This document shows positions 44,761 through 56,900 of a stretch of DNA of 64,000 nt, in pieces. Below the pieces are notes generated by a model, which worked only from the letters and a program-made list of their open reading frames with translations, was not told the origin of the DNA and made no database searches. The position numbers and the translations under genes were made by a program. Source of the DNA: Nelumbo lutea. Taxonomy: Eukaryota > Streptophyta > Magnoliopsida > Proteales > Nelumbonaceae. Positions within the stretch are counted from its first letter, which is position 1. Each line of letters starts with the position of its first letter. Location of the stretch: the NCBI GenBank assembly GCA_022828595.1, contig JAKGHH010000002.1:87450076-87514075 (forward strand), written 5' to 3'.

Positions 44761-46483
44761 GTTATGTGATTAGGAAGAGGGTTTTGTGTTATGCCTATAC
44801 CTAGTTGTGGTGGGGGACCTGATACTGGATTGAAGTTAATTAGGTTCTAGTCAATCAAATCCTAGATAACGAACTTCAATGTTATGCAATGATCTGTGGT
44901 GTGGTCGGGCCCCTGGTGAAATGCACAATATGCATTCTCGTCATAATGCTTAGGTTTGGGCTCTTGAGGTGGCTTCCACTTCAATAGTTTCAAGTACCCC
45001 TCTTGGACCAAAGTGGGCAACAAGTAAGAGTGTGGGTATGGAATTTGAGTAAGTTCTTTCACCTCCCTATGGGGGCGAGGAGGGAAAGTTGGGGGATAGG
45101 CAATGGGAGGCACATTGTTATATCTGGGAGGACGAAATTGGGGGTTTACTGGAGATTCTGGTTGATAGGGCATCACCGGGTTAGGTGGTTGTGGTCGAAG
45201 TGGAGGGTTCATTACCAAAGGTGGTATGGCAGGTGGGGAATGAGGCTAAACAGTGGCTACAAAGCCAGTTTGCAGAAGGGCATAGGTGGAGATTGCATGG
45301 ATCTCAGTTTCAACCTCTAGTCTGGGTGAGGGTCTCCTTGGTCCAGGAGTATAACAAGTTGGGTTTCTTGCCCCAGCTATGATGGGATTCATGTGCCCGT
45401 GACGCATAGACTCTTTTGTCCTTACAACATCGCTAAAGTCCTTCAATGGTTGGGCCACTAATAGTGTATGGTTGGGAACCTTCAATGTCCTAATGAAGGT
45501 CCTAACCATTTCTTCTTTAGGCAAGGGATGGCGGAGTTTGGCTGCCACCTCACGCCAACGATAAGCATAGTCCAAAAATGGTCAAGGAATGCTTCTAAGA
45601 CTTTTTTCCACTTCTTCTTGTCCTCCTCTAGGTTAGCGAACCATGTTCTCATGCTACCAATCAAACTCTTTCAGAACATCTGGATCAATAAGTTCTCATC
45701 GGACCCATATTGAAACATCTTCCCACAAAAGATTTTCAAATGAGTTTGAGGGCAACTCTTCCCATTATATTTTTCAAAATCCGACATCTTGAACTTCTCC
45801 GATAGCTTAACGTTGGGGTAAAGACACAAATCTTTAAAATCTATGACCCCTAAATTGTACACCCCTTTCACTTGCCTCATTTCTTCCTTCATTTCTACAT
45901 CATCCTTGAGAGGGGTTTGGAATAAGGGAGGTGGTGTAGAAAATTCGGGATCATCTTCTCCAAAGATGATTGGAGAGAGTCGAGTATAGAATTGCCCTGG
46001 GAAGTTGAAAGTTGGCTAACGCGGGGTTGACAGTAGGATTGTTCACCAAAGGTGAAGGTTGGTTGAGGTGGAAGCTGGCAGTAGGGGTGCTCCGCAAAGC
46101 TGAAAGCTGGTTTGGGTGGGGGTTGGTGTGATGATGCAGTGAACGTGAAAGGAGGAGGTGTAAAGGTAGCATTAGGTATGTCAGATGCATGGAATGAGGT
46201 AGATGTAAAGAATGGGAATGCGGTTGATGTGCTGGGAGGCATGAAGGTGTGGGAGGTTCCTGATATTGGTGGTTGGGTGCTTGGATTTGTGGAACAGGAA
46301 GGAAGTGGCACTGATTGGTTATGCTCTTTGTGAAAAGCTGCGAAGTGGGCTTTTACATCCTCTAACTACTCTTGAAGTTTGAGGTATTCAGTGTATGTGA
46401 CCCAAAGCTAGTATCCTCGAGTCCGATGTAGCAAAAGAAGAAGGTGGAATGGTACTTTCATTATGATGTGATTCTTTCGCCAT
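44761..46483 (-). pseudogene. Ogre-like gag of the reverse element
   Basis: ATG at 46483 (MAKESHHNESTIPPSS). The order matches the forward gag: Pro/Ser-rich part (46311-45895), then FEKYNGKSCPQTHLKIF (45770-45720), gag core MDYAYRWREVAAKLRHPLPK and MVRTFIRTLKVPNHTLLV (45575-45440), Pro-rich linker (45218-45000) and zinc segment YCAFHQGPDHTTDHC (44935-44890). Stops and frameshifts interrupt it near 46388, 45895, 45671, 45482 and 45246. It is somewhat better preserved than the forward copy across the core. Confidence 0.83.
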
Positions 46484-46579
46484 TGCTTGCGCGATTGATT
46501 TGGTGATTATGCATCGAGTTGTGAGCCAAGGATTCCCAATGGTGTTCTTTCCTGGCCAACCAAACTCAATTAGTAATTT

Positions 46580-47420
46580 TTGCATTATTATTGTCATCAT
46601 TTTTTTGTATATATTACTATTATTTTTCTTTTTTCTATTTATTTTTGTTGTTTTTTTTAGTGTTTTTATTTATTATTTATTTATTTATTATTTTTATTTT
46701 CCTTTTTTGATTTTTTCATCTTTTATTCTTTGAATTTTCTTCCATTCAGATTTTCCCCCCTCTTTTTTTTTTTGATTTCTGATTTATGGATTTTCTCCTT
46801 TCTATATTTTGGTTTTTTTTATTCTTCTTTTTTTTAGACTTACTTCCCTTTTGATTTTTTTTTTATTTTGGATTTTCCCTTTTCTTGTTTTGGATTTTTT
46901 CTTTATTATTTTTATTTCCTATTTTGGATCATCCCCTTTTTTGTATTTTTTACTTTGTTTTTATTATTTCTCATTTTGGATTTTTCTTTTCTCTCTTTTT
47001 TTTTTCTGATTTTTGAACTTTCCATTCTTTATCCTTTGGATTTTCTTCCACTCTCCTTTTTATTTCAGATTTTCACATTTTTTTTGGATTTTTGGATTAT
47101 CCTATTTTTTAATTTTCTGTTTTTGTAGTTTTTATATTTTTTTGACTTTCCACTTTTCCTTTTTTTTATTTTTGGATTTTCTTCTTTTCTTTGTATTTAA
47201 TTTACCCCTTTTTTATTTTTTTTTGTTTTTTCTCTTTTCTCTCCTTTTCCTTTTTTTTTTGTTTTTTGTATTTTTTATTTTTTTTGAGTTCACCTCCTTT
47301 TGATGTTTTTTTTTTGTTTTGAAATTTTCTCTTTTTTATATTATTATATATTTTTTTTAATTTTGTTTTTTTTTGGATTCACCTTTTTTTGTTTCTTTTC
47401 TTTTCTTTTTCTTTTTTTAA
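46580..47420 (-). repeat. T-rich tract, mirror of the A-rich 5' tract
   Basis: The left part (46640-46700) is TTTATTATTTATT-like and matches the AAATA tract at 19498-19645. The right part (46720-47420) has TTTTGGATTTTC words and matches 16481-17480. The two tracts adjoin here, with no ORF1 between. Phe-rich open frames on the forward strand are artefacts. Confidence 0.85.
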
Positions 47421-47829
47421 GATAGAACCCTCTAAGATTAATTATGCAAATGTATCTCAAAAACAAGGTGGTTGACCCTAGAGTCTAGGCTAGATGATGC
47501 ACATGGGTTTGGGGTGTGATATCTAGATCATGGTATATGGGCTTCTCAGGTTGGTGGCTAACTGGGAGCTTTCCACCATCGGGTGCCTAGTACCCATGGC
47601 CCAAGTGTACCAGACTCTCTCCTAATAGGCCAATAGGGTTCTAAATTTCTAGCATTGATGTGTAAATATAAACAATGATGTATCAACAAACATATATAAC
47701 AAACAATGGAAAGAACCCAAATGAGAAGATTTTGGTATAAACATTAGTACCAATATGTCACAACCACAACAAAAAAAAAAAATCCAAAATACCACTTCAA
47801 ATATTGACAAACAATTGAAGGACTAGAAG
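47421..47829 (-). other. Leader of the reverse Ogre-like element
   Basis: 47430-47640 matches the reverse complement of 16205-16480. Beyond 47640 similarity fades (AT-rich). No LTR of the TGTC type follows, so this element too lacks its 5' LTR. Confidence 0.6.
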
Positions 47830-48545
47830 CTCAACCAAACTTCAACTTTGAGTTCTTCAGCCGAGAACTAAAGACCTCTTCCATGCTATACCTCGGCCGA
47901 GCACTTTACTCATCGGCTTTGGAACTAGGGGAGTGGTGTTCAAGTTATGGTTGAGCTGGCTCTGGATGACATGTGACACTTATGTGGCTGCCCCATATTC
48001 TTGGCCACATCAACACCACATCATATCCGCGGCTTACCTTATCTCCTAGGCCACGTCACCTCTGTAGCCCCGTTCCACCTTCCTAGCCATGACGACTCCA
48101 CGTCATGTGGATAGACATGACCAAGACAGGAGAGTAGATGGGGACAACTCCAATGGGAATTAGGTCTTGTCCTAAAGACCTCGATGGTTAACCTGATCCC
48201 AACAACCCCGGAAGCCTAATCCGATAAGGACACAGATCTTCGGCTATAAAAAGGTACCTCCCACTCAACGTAAGGGATCCAACTTCTGACTCTTATATTG
48301 CTACCTTGCTCGGACCAACACTGTTCTCCAACAGCTCGACCCAACCATCTACTGCCTCCTATTGGCTTGAGCATCGGATTACCTACCCGGGGACAACTCC
48401 TCGGGCCTTTGACTTGTTTCTTGATCGTAGATCTCATTGCACGGCTTCGTCCTTCCACCTCGTCTTCGCCTAGTTGGCAAGGATTATCTGACTGTAACCT
48501 CGGTTCTAGCACTACCTAGGATCGAGCAACATTAATAGATAAAAT
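47830..48545 (+). repeat. LTR-like block, probably Tat-type, ends uncertain
   Basis: GC-richer block with CCTCGGCCGAG, CCACGTCA and similar words, then a TATA motif (TATAAAAAGG, 48245) followed by CTCCCACTCAACG and TTCTGACTCTTATATTGC, a layout typical of gypsy LTRs. It ends near CTACCTAGGATCGAGCAACA (48540). No partner copy is in the window, so ends and family are unproven. The ORFs on both strands show no domain. Confidence 0.45.
48245..48254 (+). promoter_or_regulatory. TATA-like motif in the LTR-like block
   Basis: TATAAAAAGG preceded by TTCGGC. Confidence 0.45.
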
Positions 48546-48588
48546 ATATTATTTTTAACATACTAGTTTATCTATCCTTAATTTATGT

Positions 48589-49390
48589 TGTAGGTTAGGT
48601 AAGGCTTGGGTGGAAGCGGTCTCTTTGAAAGATAGAGAGAGATCAGTGAGTGGTGAGATAGGCCTTTTGGGGCTAAGGATGCAAGGGTAGGGAGTTAAAG
48701 TGAAAGAGTGCTCGGGTACTAGATGTAGAATGTTGAGTGATTCCCAATATGAGGAGGATCTCTATTTATGGGGGAGATCCTAAAATCCTAAAAGGTAGGA
48801 GATAAGGGTATTTGTGATGTATCGGGAAAGGGAATATTGGATTTTGCTATCAATCATTAAGTGCACCACTTGGGTTTTGCCACGTGTCTCATGAGGATTT
48901 TCCGCAAGGATCGACTTTCCTTCTCCTCAAGATGCCTCATTACTCATGTGTGCTACTACCTCTCGTACAATTTATTTTAATTGACGTAGTGTTTAACGAT
49001 GTCACCGCTTGGTGGGAGGCATCTTATTAAACCTACGTGTAACCTTGCCACATCTTTTAATGGCATAGGTTCCACATGGCTGTGGACACGCGCGGGCCTC
49101 GCCATGGGCTTGGCCCGGGCTTCTCCGGGTTTGGGTCGTGAGTGGGTTTGTAAGTCGTGGGTTCATCGCGCATTTAGCAAATCGTCAATTTATCACACGT
49201 TCGAACAAGCGTGGGGCTCTATCCTGGGTTCAGCCCTGGTTCCCTTTGGTTCGAGCATTGAGTGAGCTCGGTGAACCACAGGTTTATCGTGATTTTGTAG
49301 TATGCATTGTTAGTTTATCGCAGAGCTTGTGGTGCATTGCGGGTTCATCGCAACAAGAAGGTTGTCTACGTTTGGCAATTGTTCCACTAC
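48589..49390 (-). repeat. 3' LTR of the reverse Tat-like element, inner end approximate
   Basis: The left edge starts TGTAGGTTAGGTAAGGCTTG. The same 31-base tract (one difference) begins at 62561, directly upstream of the gag start on the reverse strand, as expected if both are the inner/outer end of the two LTRs of one ~14-kb element. The two copies diverge after GGAAGCGGT because a copia LTR interrupts the right one at 62592. A reverse-strand TATA motif (CATAAATAGA) is at 48761-48770. The right boundary is a guess; degenerate GGTTTATCGC words fill 49150-49350. Confidence 0.55.
48761..48770 (-). promoter_or_regulatory. TATA-like motif of the Tat-like LTR
   Basis: Reverse complement CATAAATAGA, about 175 bases before the LTR end. 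Confidence 0.45.
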
Positions 49391-49403
49391 TCCCACTCTT
49401 TTG

Positions 49404-50178
49404 GCTATGGCTCCCCACCAGCAAAGGGCACAGAAGGAGACTGGGATCCCTACTGTTCCTAGCATAGTGAATGCCAGTAGGGTCGTTGGTTCCATGGCAT
49501 CGTCTCTGGCAGAATCACCGGTTGAGGGTCTATCATACGATGCGGAGCACATTGGTCCGTGAGGAGCTCTTGAAGTATTGTAAGGAGAACAATGTAACTC
49601 CTTTGGGGTATGATGCTATGGATTGCGTTCTTGTCCAAGGCATTCGTTTGAACAACAAGTATTTGGTGACGAAGTCTGTGCCAAAATTTGTGGTGGCTAT
49701 TATTTGAGGTGGCTGGTTACCTCCTTTTGGTCTTCCCTCCATCGTCGTGGGCCTGACTTTAAATACTCTTGTGACGATGATGCATGACATCATGAATCTC
49801 CCTTACGATCAGTTGTCGTGGTTTGTCTTCGCTCAATGGTTGAAGGCCTGTGACTGTTTTTCTGCCATTGGTTTTTGCATGGGGCACATTGAAGAGCGTG
49901 TCATCTTACTGCCGTATGTGTTCTGGAAAGCTGGTATTTGAGGGTCACCGTTGGTTTTTGGTTGGTATTTGAGGGATGTGTGCTCCCATATCAAGGTAGC
50001 TGAGGCGAATCTTGCTAAGGCTACCAAGAAGTTAGAAGCCCTCATGGCGGAATGCGATCGTTAGCGCCAGTTGGTGGTTGAGTGTGAGGTACAGGTGAAA
50101 GAACTAAAGAAATTTGAGGCTCGAAGACCCATGTTGGAAAGTATAGTGTCAATAAGGAAGGACTGGGCTGCTTCATGA
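49404..50178 (+). pseudogene. Antisense ORF of the Tat-like element, transposase-like/coiled coil
   Basis: Opposite in strand to the element's pol. 49404-49562 encodes MAPHQQRAQKETGIPTVP onward; after a frameshift near 49555 one frame runs to 50178 with three stops (49705, 49939, 50062). It reads VREELLKYCKENNVTPLGYD, then GGWLPPFGLPSIVVGLTLN and YDQLSWFVFAQWLKACDCF, then a coiled coil (VAEANLAKATKKLEALMAE; VQVKELKKFEARRPMLES). The middle part resembles the N-terminal domain of antisense extra ORFs in plant Tat elements as I remember it; not verified. It lies between pol and the 3' LTR, as does 36706-37318 in the second gypsy family. Confidence 0.6.
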
Positions 50179-51343
50179 AATTTGTACATGTTTTTTTATT
50201 TTTATTTTTTGTAGAAATTTTGAGTTGATTCTGGATAAAGTGCTATATTTTATTTTCGCCGTTGTTTTCCGATGTAAATAATTTACTGTCATTTACATCG
50301 TGTTGTTTCTTATTAGTTATAAAAAAAACATTAGGGAGTATTATTAGTTACGAAGGGCTGGCGACTATCTTAAAACCTAATCACAAGTAACTTGGAAGCC
50401 TGTTAAATTCATAGTCATGTGTTACCCTGGGTGTGGTGACCTTTATCGCAGATCGAGCGGTGTTTCTGCCAATGGGCAGACTTGTGTATATTTAGCCCCC
50501 CTGGATATGGGTGGGGAGGTAAATGGCAAAGAACAGTGGGGCATCTCCATCGACTGTTTTCCTTTTTCCAAGGGAAGATTGCTCTCAGTCTATAAGTAGC
50601 ACCCTCTGGCTGTTGGGGGAATATTGGTTTCACCGTCTAGCCCTTCTTTGGCTCCTGTTTCAGCAAAAAAGAAAGGAATTGGCGTCATTAATGGCTTGTT
50701 AGGGGCGGAGCCCTCCTGTATGATGATTGGGTCGACTCTTCAATGTTTGTTTCTTGCCGATGGTGGGTGATTTGGCATCTTATCGAGATTCTATGGTTGA
50801 TGGCGATCAAGAAAGCCTTTTACGGGTGGTCACGTGTCAGCCATTGTTAGTTGCTCTTGATTGTCATTCTATAATAAATGTGGATTAGTCACGCGTGTGG
50901 GTTACATATATGGTGGCGGTTGTTGACGTGGCACCTCTTTTGAATTAATGCACCGTTCGGTCCCACTTTTATAAGGGTTATTATGTAAATTATCTTGGGC
51001 TACTTTTTTGCTAAGCATCCTTCCGGGTCTTGTGCAAGCGTCCATTCATCTGCATAGGTTTTCCCTTTACCATTTGCTATTATCTCCATAGAGTTATTTG
51101 TGCCCTAAGTTGCTCTGCAAAGCCCTTTTTCTATTCTTTTATCTTGTCTCTCGTTTCTCTGTTCTATATCTGTTACTTCCTCCTTATGGCTGTTCGTTAT
51201 GGAAAAACAAACTCCCTTTTTGTTGACTTCATGAGGGAAATCGATACTATTGAGTTGTTAGTGGAGAGGGAGGCGGCTGACGGATTGTTGAAGCCCTCAA
51301 AATTAGTACTAGTCCCACAATAAGATATTTACAGTAAAAGTGG
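50179..51343. other. Tat-like element 3' region, no gene recognised
   Basis: A forward frame 51030-51323 begins with a hydrophobic stretch and ends VRYGKTNSLFVDFMREIDTI; I do not recognise it. TTATCGCA occurs at 50443. The ORFs at 50415-50633 show nothing. Confidence 0.4.
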
Positions 51344-52830
51344 TGTTACGTCGAATCCCGCAGTGAGCAAATCAATAATCTCTTAGCCGAATGGATACTA
51401 TAATTGAGTGGGGAAATCAATAACTAAATTTAAAAGAATAATAAAGCACTTAAACAAACAAGAGAAAATCAGTCTTACCGAATTTTGGTTCAAGGGTTCG
51501 GGTTGAATCGGTAGGTCATCGATCCTAGGTAAATTTCATCATTCTTGCAATTCAAGCATTTAACCTTAGATTTATTAGGATAGTCATAATAAACCTTGTG
51601 TTTTCCTAATTCAGTTGACCAACCCCAGCATTCGATCAACACTAATCACCACTCACTAGGTATGATAGCGTTCCTTGTTAAACATTGATAGCATTAAGAT
51701 TCGTGAAAACAGTTAAGCCAAAATAACAATAATTGAGATAGCTGCAATTATTGAATCTTGTTCCATCGATTCCTTTAGGTTGAACCATGTTATAACATTG
51801 GTCAAAGGCTGTCACGAACAGTTGACCCAAAAAGATATCAACCTAATTGCTACTTGTACCATTATTCGTGACAATTACGGATCACCAAAATCATGGATAG
51901 TAGTAGGAAAATCACCATTAATTCAGTTTTTCAAACTAATTAACATCAACATCCAATAAAAATATGCATAAGAATCATTGAGTACTTGAATTAAAAAGCA
52001 AGAAAATAAATTAACTACAGAACCTCAGAATGACACAATCAAACCTCCCCCCTTGAACCAGAAAAAGAATCTTAGCTGCTCATGATTTGCGCAATCTCCA
52101 TGCTTTGCTTCTCCATAGCCGAATTGCTTTCTTGAGCCTCTTGGTCTTTTTGATGATCTCTTCGATCTGGGAGTGAGTGATCCTAGAGTTGGTTCGCCCC
52201 CCTCTTTATATAGCCCAAGGAGAGGGTTGTTTTTCAACTCCTTCTTGGAGATCATCTTATCTTTAGGGAGTCTTGATCTTCTTTGAACTAATCTTATCCT
52301 ATCTCTTATCTAATGATCTAATCTCAATCTCCTTATCTCTCTAGGATTACATTCAAGACTTTAGATCTGATGAGACTCTCTCTTTGGAGACTACATTCGA
52401 GATTTGGACTCTTGACTCTTGAATTCGAGTTGGACTGCTTTAAAACTTGGGCTGCTTCAAGGTACTTCTGCGAGTTGGGCTTAAGTTGTGAAATGGGCCT
52501 GACTACGAACATGCTCCGACTTTCGGCTCATTTTTGTACTCGATGCGGGCTGAATTTGTCAAAACCCAGAACATAAAAGTTGTGGGCCTTCCTTTCATCT
52601 TTCTAATTCTTCTTGAATTGTCCAATTCGAAGTCCGGAATTGAGAGTAGGCACAGATTACTGACTATCGCCGAAACTGTGCAAAATCACCCGATTTGCCC
52701 TATTTTCTTCCAATTGCCTTCTTTATTGACCTGAATCGAAATACAAGAGTAATGAGTCCATTTAAGTGCTAAATAAATGTAAAAGAGTGAATATTATGGG
52801 ATAAAAATAGGGTTCTTTTTGGTCTCATCA
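51344..52830 (-). repeat. Isolated LTR, 'TGATGAG' family, copy B
   Basis: On the reverse strand it starts TGATGAGACCAAAAAGAACC and ends GGATTCGACGTAACA, 1487 bases. The first ~170 bases align with 14678-14850 (shared CCTATTTTTATCC-type, GGACTCA, TTTTGCACAGTTTCG words). A TATA motif lies at 52204-52213 with the same GGGGGGCG tail as copy A. It interrupts the 3' region of the Tat-like element. No clear target duplication (AGTGG left, GCGGC right). No coding content; the ORFs 52025-52734 are incidental. Confidence 0.65.
52204..52213 (-). promoter_or_regulatory. TATA box of LTR copy B
   Basis: Reverse complement CTATATAAAG, matching 15271-15280 of copy A. Confidence 0.6.
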
Positions 52831-53471
52831 GCGGCCCTAGCAATCGATGGTGGGCGGGGTTTCTGGCCTCCCATGCCCATGTCTAGGGGTAAGGGTGGCT
52901 CCTTTGATGTAATCAACAACATAGAGCTAATGTGTCGAGGTGTCTATGTCATACAAATGTCAGGAACCCCAAACTAATAGTTCAAAATCCCCTAGTAGTT
53001 ATACTGCCTGGATGCAGTACATTCTTGAGAATCTAAGTGGAGTCAAAAGGGAAGGAATTGCGTGTGTCCCATAATGTTAGGCTCCTTGTGTGAGTGTGTT
53101 GGATGTCGCAAGGAGAGACAGTTTCAAAAATTGCATAGTGTTGCATACATTTTATAGGAAAACGTTTATAGTCAATATTTTCTGATTATTTCTGGTGGAT
53201 GGGCTCGTTTACCCTTATCGCAATCAAGTATTGATACAGGCATGGTCAGCTTTATCGCAGTGCGTTAGAAAAGTTAAGCTATGCTGAAGTGTTGTTAGGT
53301 TATGTAGAGTTATGTAGGGTGCTATTACTCCCCTTTCAAGGTGTTTGTCATTGATAGAGATCATACCTGTTGTCGGAAAAGCCTCCCCAAATGTTACATG
53401 GAGGTGTGGTTGCGCCTGGGGTTGTCAGGGCTTTCATATGAAACATATGGCATCGTGGAACTGGCCACAAT
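52831..53471. other. Tat-like element 3' region continued
   Basis: No gene seen. TTATCGCA occurs at 53215 and 53252. Confidence 0.4.
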
Positions 53472-53775
53472 ATGAGAGTGCCTAGGACTACCAGGGCTTT
53501 AGCTATGCTTGGGGCTGCTAGGGCTTTGATAGTGCCTGGGGCTGCTAGGACTTTGAGAGTGCCTGGGACTTCCAGGGCTTTGAGAGTGCCTGGGACTGCC
53601 AGGGCTTTGAATGTGCCTGAGGTTGCCAGGTCTTTGAATGTGCTTGGGACTGCTAGGGCTTTGAGAGTGCCTGGGGTTGTCAGGGCTTTGACAGTGCCTC
53701 GGACTGCCAGGGCTTTGAGAGTGATTGGGGTTGCTAGGGCTTTGGGAGTGCCTGGGACAGCTAGGGCTTACCCGG
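53472..53775. repeat. 27-bp minisatellite, about 11 units
   Basis: Unit GAGAGTGCCTGGGACTGCC followed by AGGGCTTT; copies at 53531 and 53558 and on show the exact 27-bp step. Because 27 is a multiple of 3, both strands stay open (forward 9-residue repeat RALRVPGTA), but nothing suggests real coding: no start context and no domain. Confidence 0.9.
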
Positions 53776-53988
53776 GGTTGCCGGAGGGTGAGTACAAGTA
53801 TGGAGAGCATATTTGACAAGTTATAGTATCCAGGTCATTTGACTACTATCACAGTATATAGATGCATGTAGACTTTATCCTAATCAAAACATATGAAAGG
53901 GAAGAAACTTTATCGCAATCAGAACCCTATGAAATGAGAGAAACTTTATCACAAAATATGTAGTTTGTTGACATATGCATTAGTAATA
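53776..53988. repeat. Short ~36-bp direct repeats with TTATCGCA
   Basis: ACTTTATCCTAATCAAAACA, ACTTTATCGCAATCAGAACC and ACTTTATCACAAAAT begin near 53872, 53908 and 53944, a 36-bp step. The remainder is unremarkable. Confidence 0.65.
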
Positions 53989-56900
53989 GCCACTATGATG
54001 AAGCAGTACCCTTTGGAAGGCGGGTGTATCTTGCCTATGAGGTCAAGCCCCCAAGTATGGAATGGCCAGGCTGTGAGGACTAGGTGGAGATTGTTGGCAG
54101 GTTTATGGATTCTTTCGCCGTAAACTTGGCACTTATGGCATTTGTGTACGTGCCACTACGTATCCTCCATCATTGTTGGCTAGTAGAAGCCTAAGTGTAG
54201 GATATGGTTGTGTAGAGTTAGTTGTCCTTGATGGGCCATAGGTACGGAGCTATGAGTTGCTTCTAGTACCTCATTGATCTCATCACTAGCTAGGCATCAC
54301 AAAGGCTTTCTTGTGTATGATTTTCTATATAAAATTTCGTCCTGGAGATAAAACCGCCTAGCTTTGGATAGTAGCCTTCTCCTCAGTGTAGTATCAATGG
54401 GAAACGTGTGGTCTTTCAGATATTCTATATACATCCTCCTCCATTCCTTATCACAGACCACGAGGCATTCTCTACCGTCCACTTGTGGGGTGCATTTATC
54501 ACATTCCTGCTGCACATTGGTAGAGTCCCACTTTATCGCAGCCCAGTAATACCCTAACCTTTGTAATTTTTGGAATAGGGTACTTGTGACATCCCCACAA
54601 TTAGTTTTGTGCACTTCGTTTAGCAATGATTCAGCTTTTGCTTTCCTTAAGCATCTTGTTCTTACTCCATTTGACTGTCTATGGTACAGTACTCCTCTAC
54701 TCATTTGGTGAAATGGTCTGTAGCCACTATGATGAAGCAGTACCCTTTGGAAGGTGGATGTATCTTGCCTATGAGGTCAACCCCCCAAGTATGGAATGAG
54801 CAGGCTGTGAGGACTAGGTGGAGATTGTTGGCAGGTTTATGGATTCTTTCATTGTGGACTTGGCAGTTATGGCATTTGTGTACGTGTTGCTGCGTATCAT
54901 CCATCATGGTTGGCCAGTAGAAGCCTAAGTGTAGGATATGGTTGGGTAGAGCTAGTTGTCCTTGATGGGCCGCAGGTACGGAGCTATGAGTTGCTTCTAG
55001 TACATCATTGATCTAATCACCAGCTAGGCATCACAAAGGCTTTCTTGTGTATGATTTTCTATATAACATTCCCTCCTGGAGGTAAAACCGCCTAGCTTTG
55101 GATAGTAGCCTTCTCCTCAATGTAGTGTCAATGGGCAACGTGTGGTCTTTCAGATATTCTATATACATCCTCCTCCAATCCTTATCACAGACCACGAGGC
55201 ATTCTCTACCGTCCACTTGTGGGGCGCATTTATCAAATTCCCGCTGCACCTTGGTAGAGTCCCACTTTATTGCAGCCCAGTAATACCCTTACCTTTGTAA
55301 TTTTTGAAATAGGGTACTTGTGAAATCTCCACAATTAGTTTAGTGCACTTCATTTAGCACTGATTGAGCTTTTGCTATCACTAAGCATCTTGTTCTTACT
55401 CCATCTGACTGTCTATGGTATAGTACTCCTCTGCCCATTTGGTGAAATAGTCTGTAGCCACTATGATGAAGCAGTACCCTTTGGAAGGCAAGTGTATCTT
55501 GCCTATGCGGTCAACCCCCCAAGTATGGAATGGCCAGGCTGTGAGGACTAGGTGGAGATTGTTGGCAGGTTTGTGGATTCTTTCACCGTAGACTTGGCAC
55601 TTATGGCATTTGTGTACGTGTCGCTGCGTATCCTCTATCATGGTTGGTCAGTAGAAGCCTAAGTGTAGGATATGGTTGTGTAGAGCTAGTTGTCCTTGAT
55701 GGGCCACAGGTAGGAGCTATGAGTTGCCTCTAGTACCTCATTGATTGCATCACCAGCTAGGCATCACAAAGTCTTTCTTGTGTATGACTTTCTATATAAC
55801 ATTCCGTCCTGGAAGTAAAACCACCTAGCTTTGGATAGTAGCCTTCTCCTCAGTGTTGTGTCAATGGGCAACGTGTGGTCTTTTAGATATTCTATATACA
55901 TCCTCCTCTAGTCCTTATCACAGACCATGAGGCATTCTCTACTGTCCACTTGTGGGGTGCATTTATCACATTCCCACTGCACCTTGGTAGAGTCCCACTT
56001 TATTGCAGCCCAGTAATACCCTAACCTTTGTAATTTTCAGAATAGTGTACTTGTGACATCTCCACAATTAGTTTTGTGCACTTCGTTTAGCACTGATTCA
56101 GCTTTTGCTTTCTCTAAGCATCTTGTTCTTACTCCATCTGACTGTCTATGGTACTGTACTCCTCTACCCGTTTGGTGAAATAATTTGTAGCCATTATGAT
56201 GAAGCAGTACCCTTTGGAAGGTGGGTGTATCTTGCCTCTGAGGTCAACCCCCAAATTATGGAATGGCCCGATTGCGAGGACTAGGTGGAGATTGTTGGCA
56301 TGTTTGTGGGTTCTTTCACCATAGACTTGGCACTTATGGCATTTTTGTATGTGTCGCTGCGTATCCTCCATCATTGTTGGCTAGTAGAAGCCTAAGTGTA
56401 GGATATGGTTGTGTAGAGCTAGTTGTCCTTGATGGGTCGCAGGTACAGAGCTATGAGTTGCCTCTAGTACCTCATTAATTGCATCACAAAGGCTTTCTTG
56501 TGTATGACTTTCTATATAACATTCCGTCCTGGATGTAAAACCGTCTAGCTTTGGATAGTAGCCTTCTCCTCAGTGTTGTGTCAATGGGCAATGTGTGGTC
56601 TTTCAGATATTCTATATACATCCTCCTCCAGTCCTTATCACAGACCATGAGGCATTCTCTACCGTCCACTTGTGGGGTGCATTTATCACATTCTCGCTGC
56701 ACCTTGGTAGAGTCCAACTTTATCGCAACCCTGTAATACCCTAAACTTTGTAATTTTTGGAATAGGTTACTTGTGACATCTCCAAAATTAGTTTTGTGCA
56801 CTTTGTTTAGCACTGATTCAGCTTTTTCTTTCCCTAAGCATCTTGTTCTTACTCCATCTGACTGTCTATGGTACAATACTCCTCTACCCATTTGGTGGAA

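Noticed and set aside
46740..47303. Overlapping forward ORFs made of Phe, Ile and Leu
   Set aside because: Same compositional artefact in the T-rich tract of the reverse Ogre-like element.
51339..52835. Target-site duplication for LTR copy B
   Set aside because: AGTGG and GCGGC differ; shifting the ends by one or two bases did not produce a convincing match.
53472..53819. Repeat proteins on both strands (114 and 106 residues)
   Set aside because: They follow from a 27-bp unit divisible by three; no domain, start context or conservation is visible.
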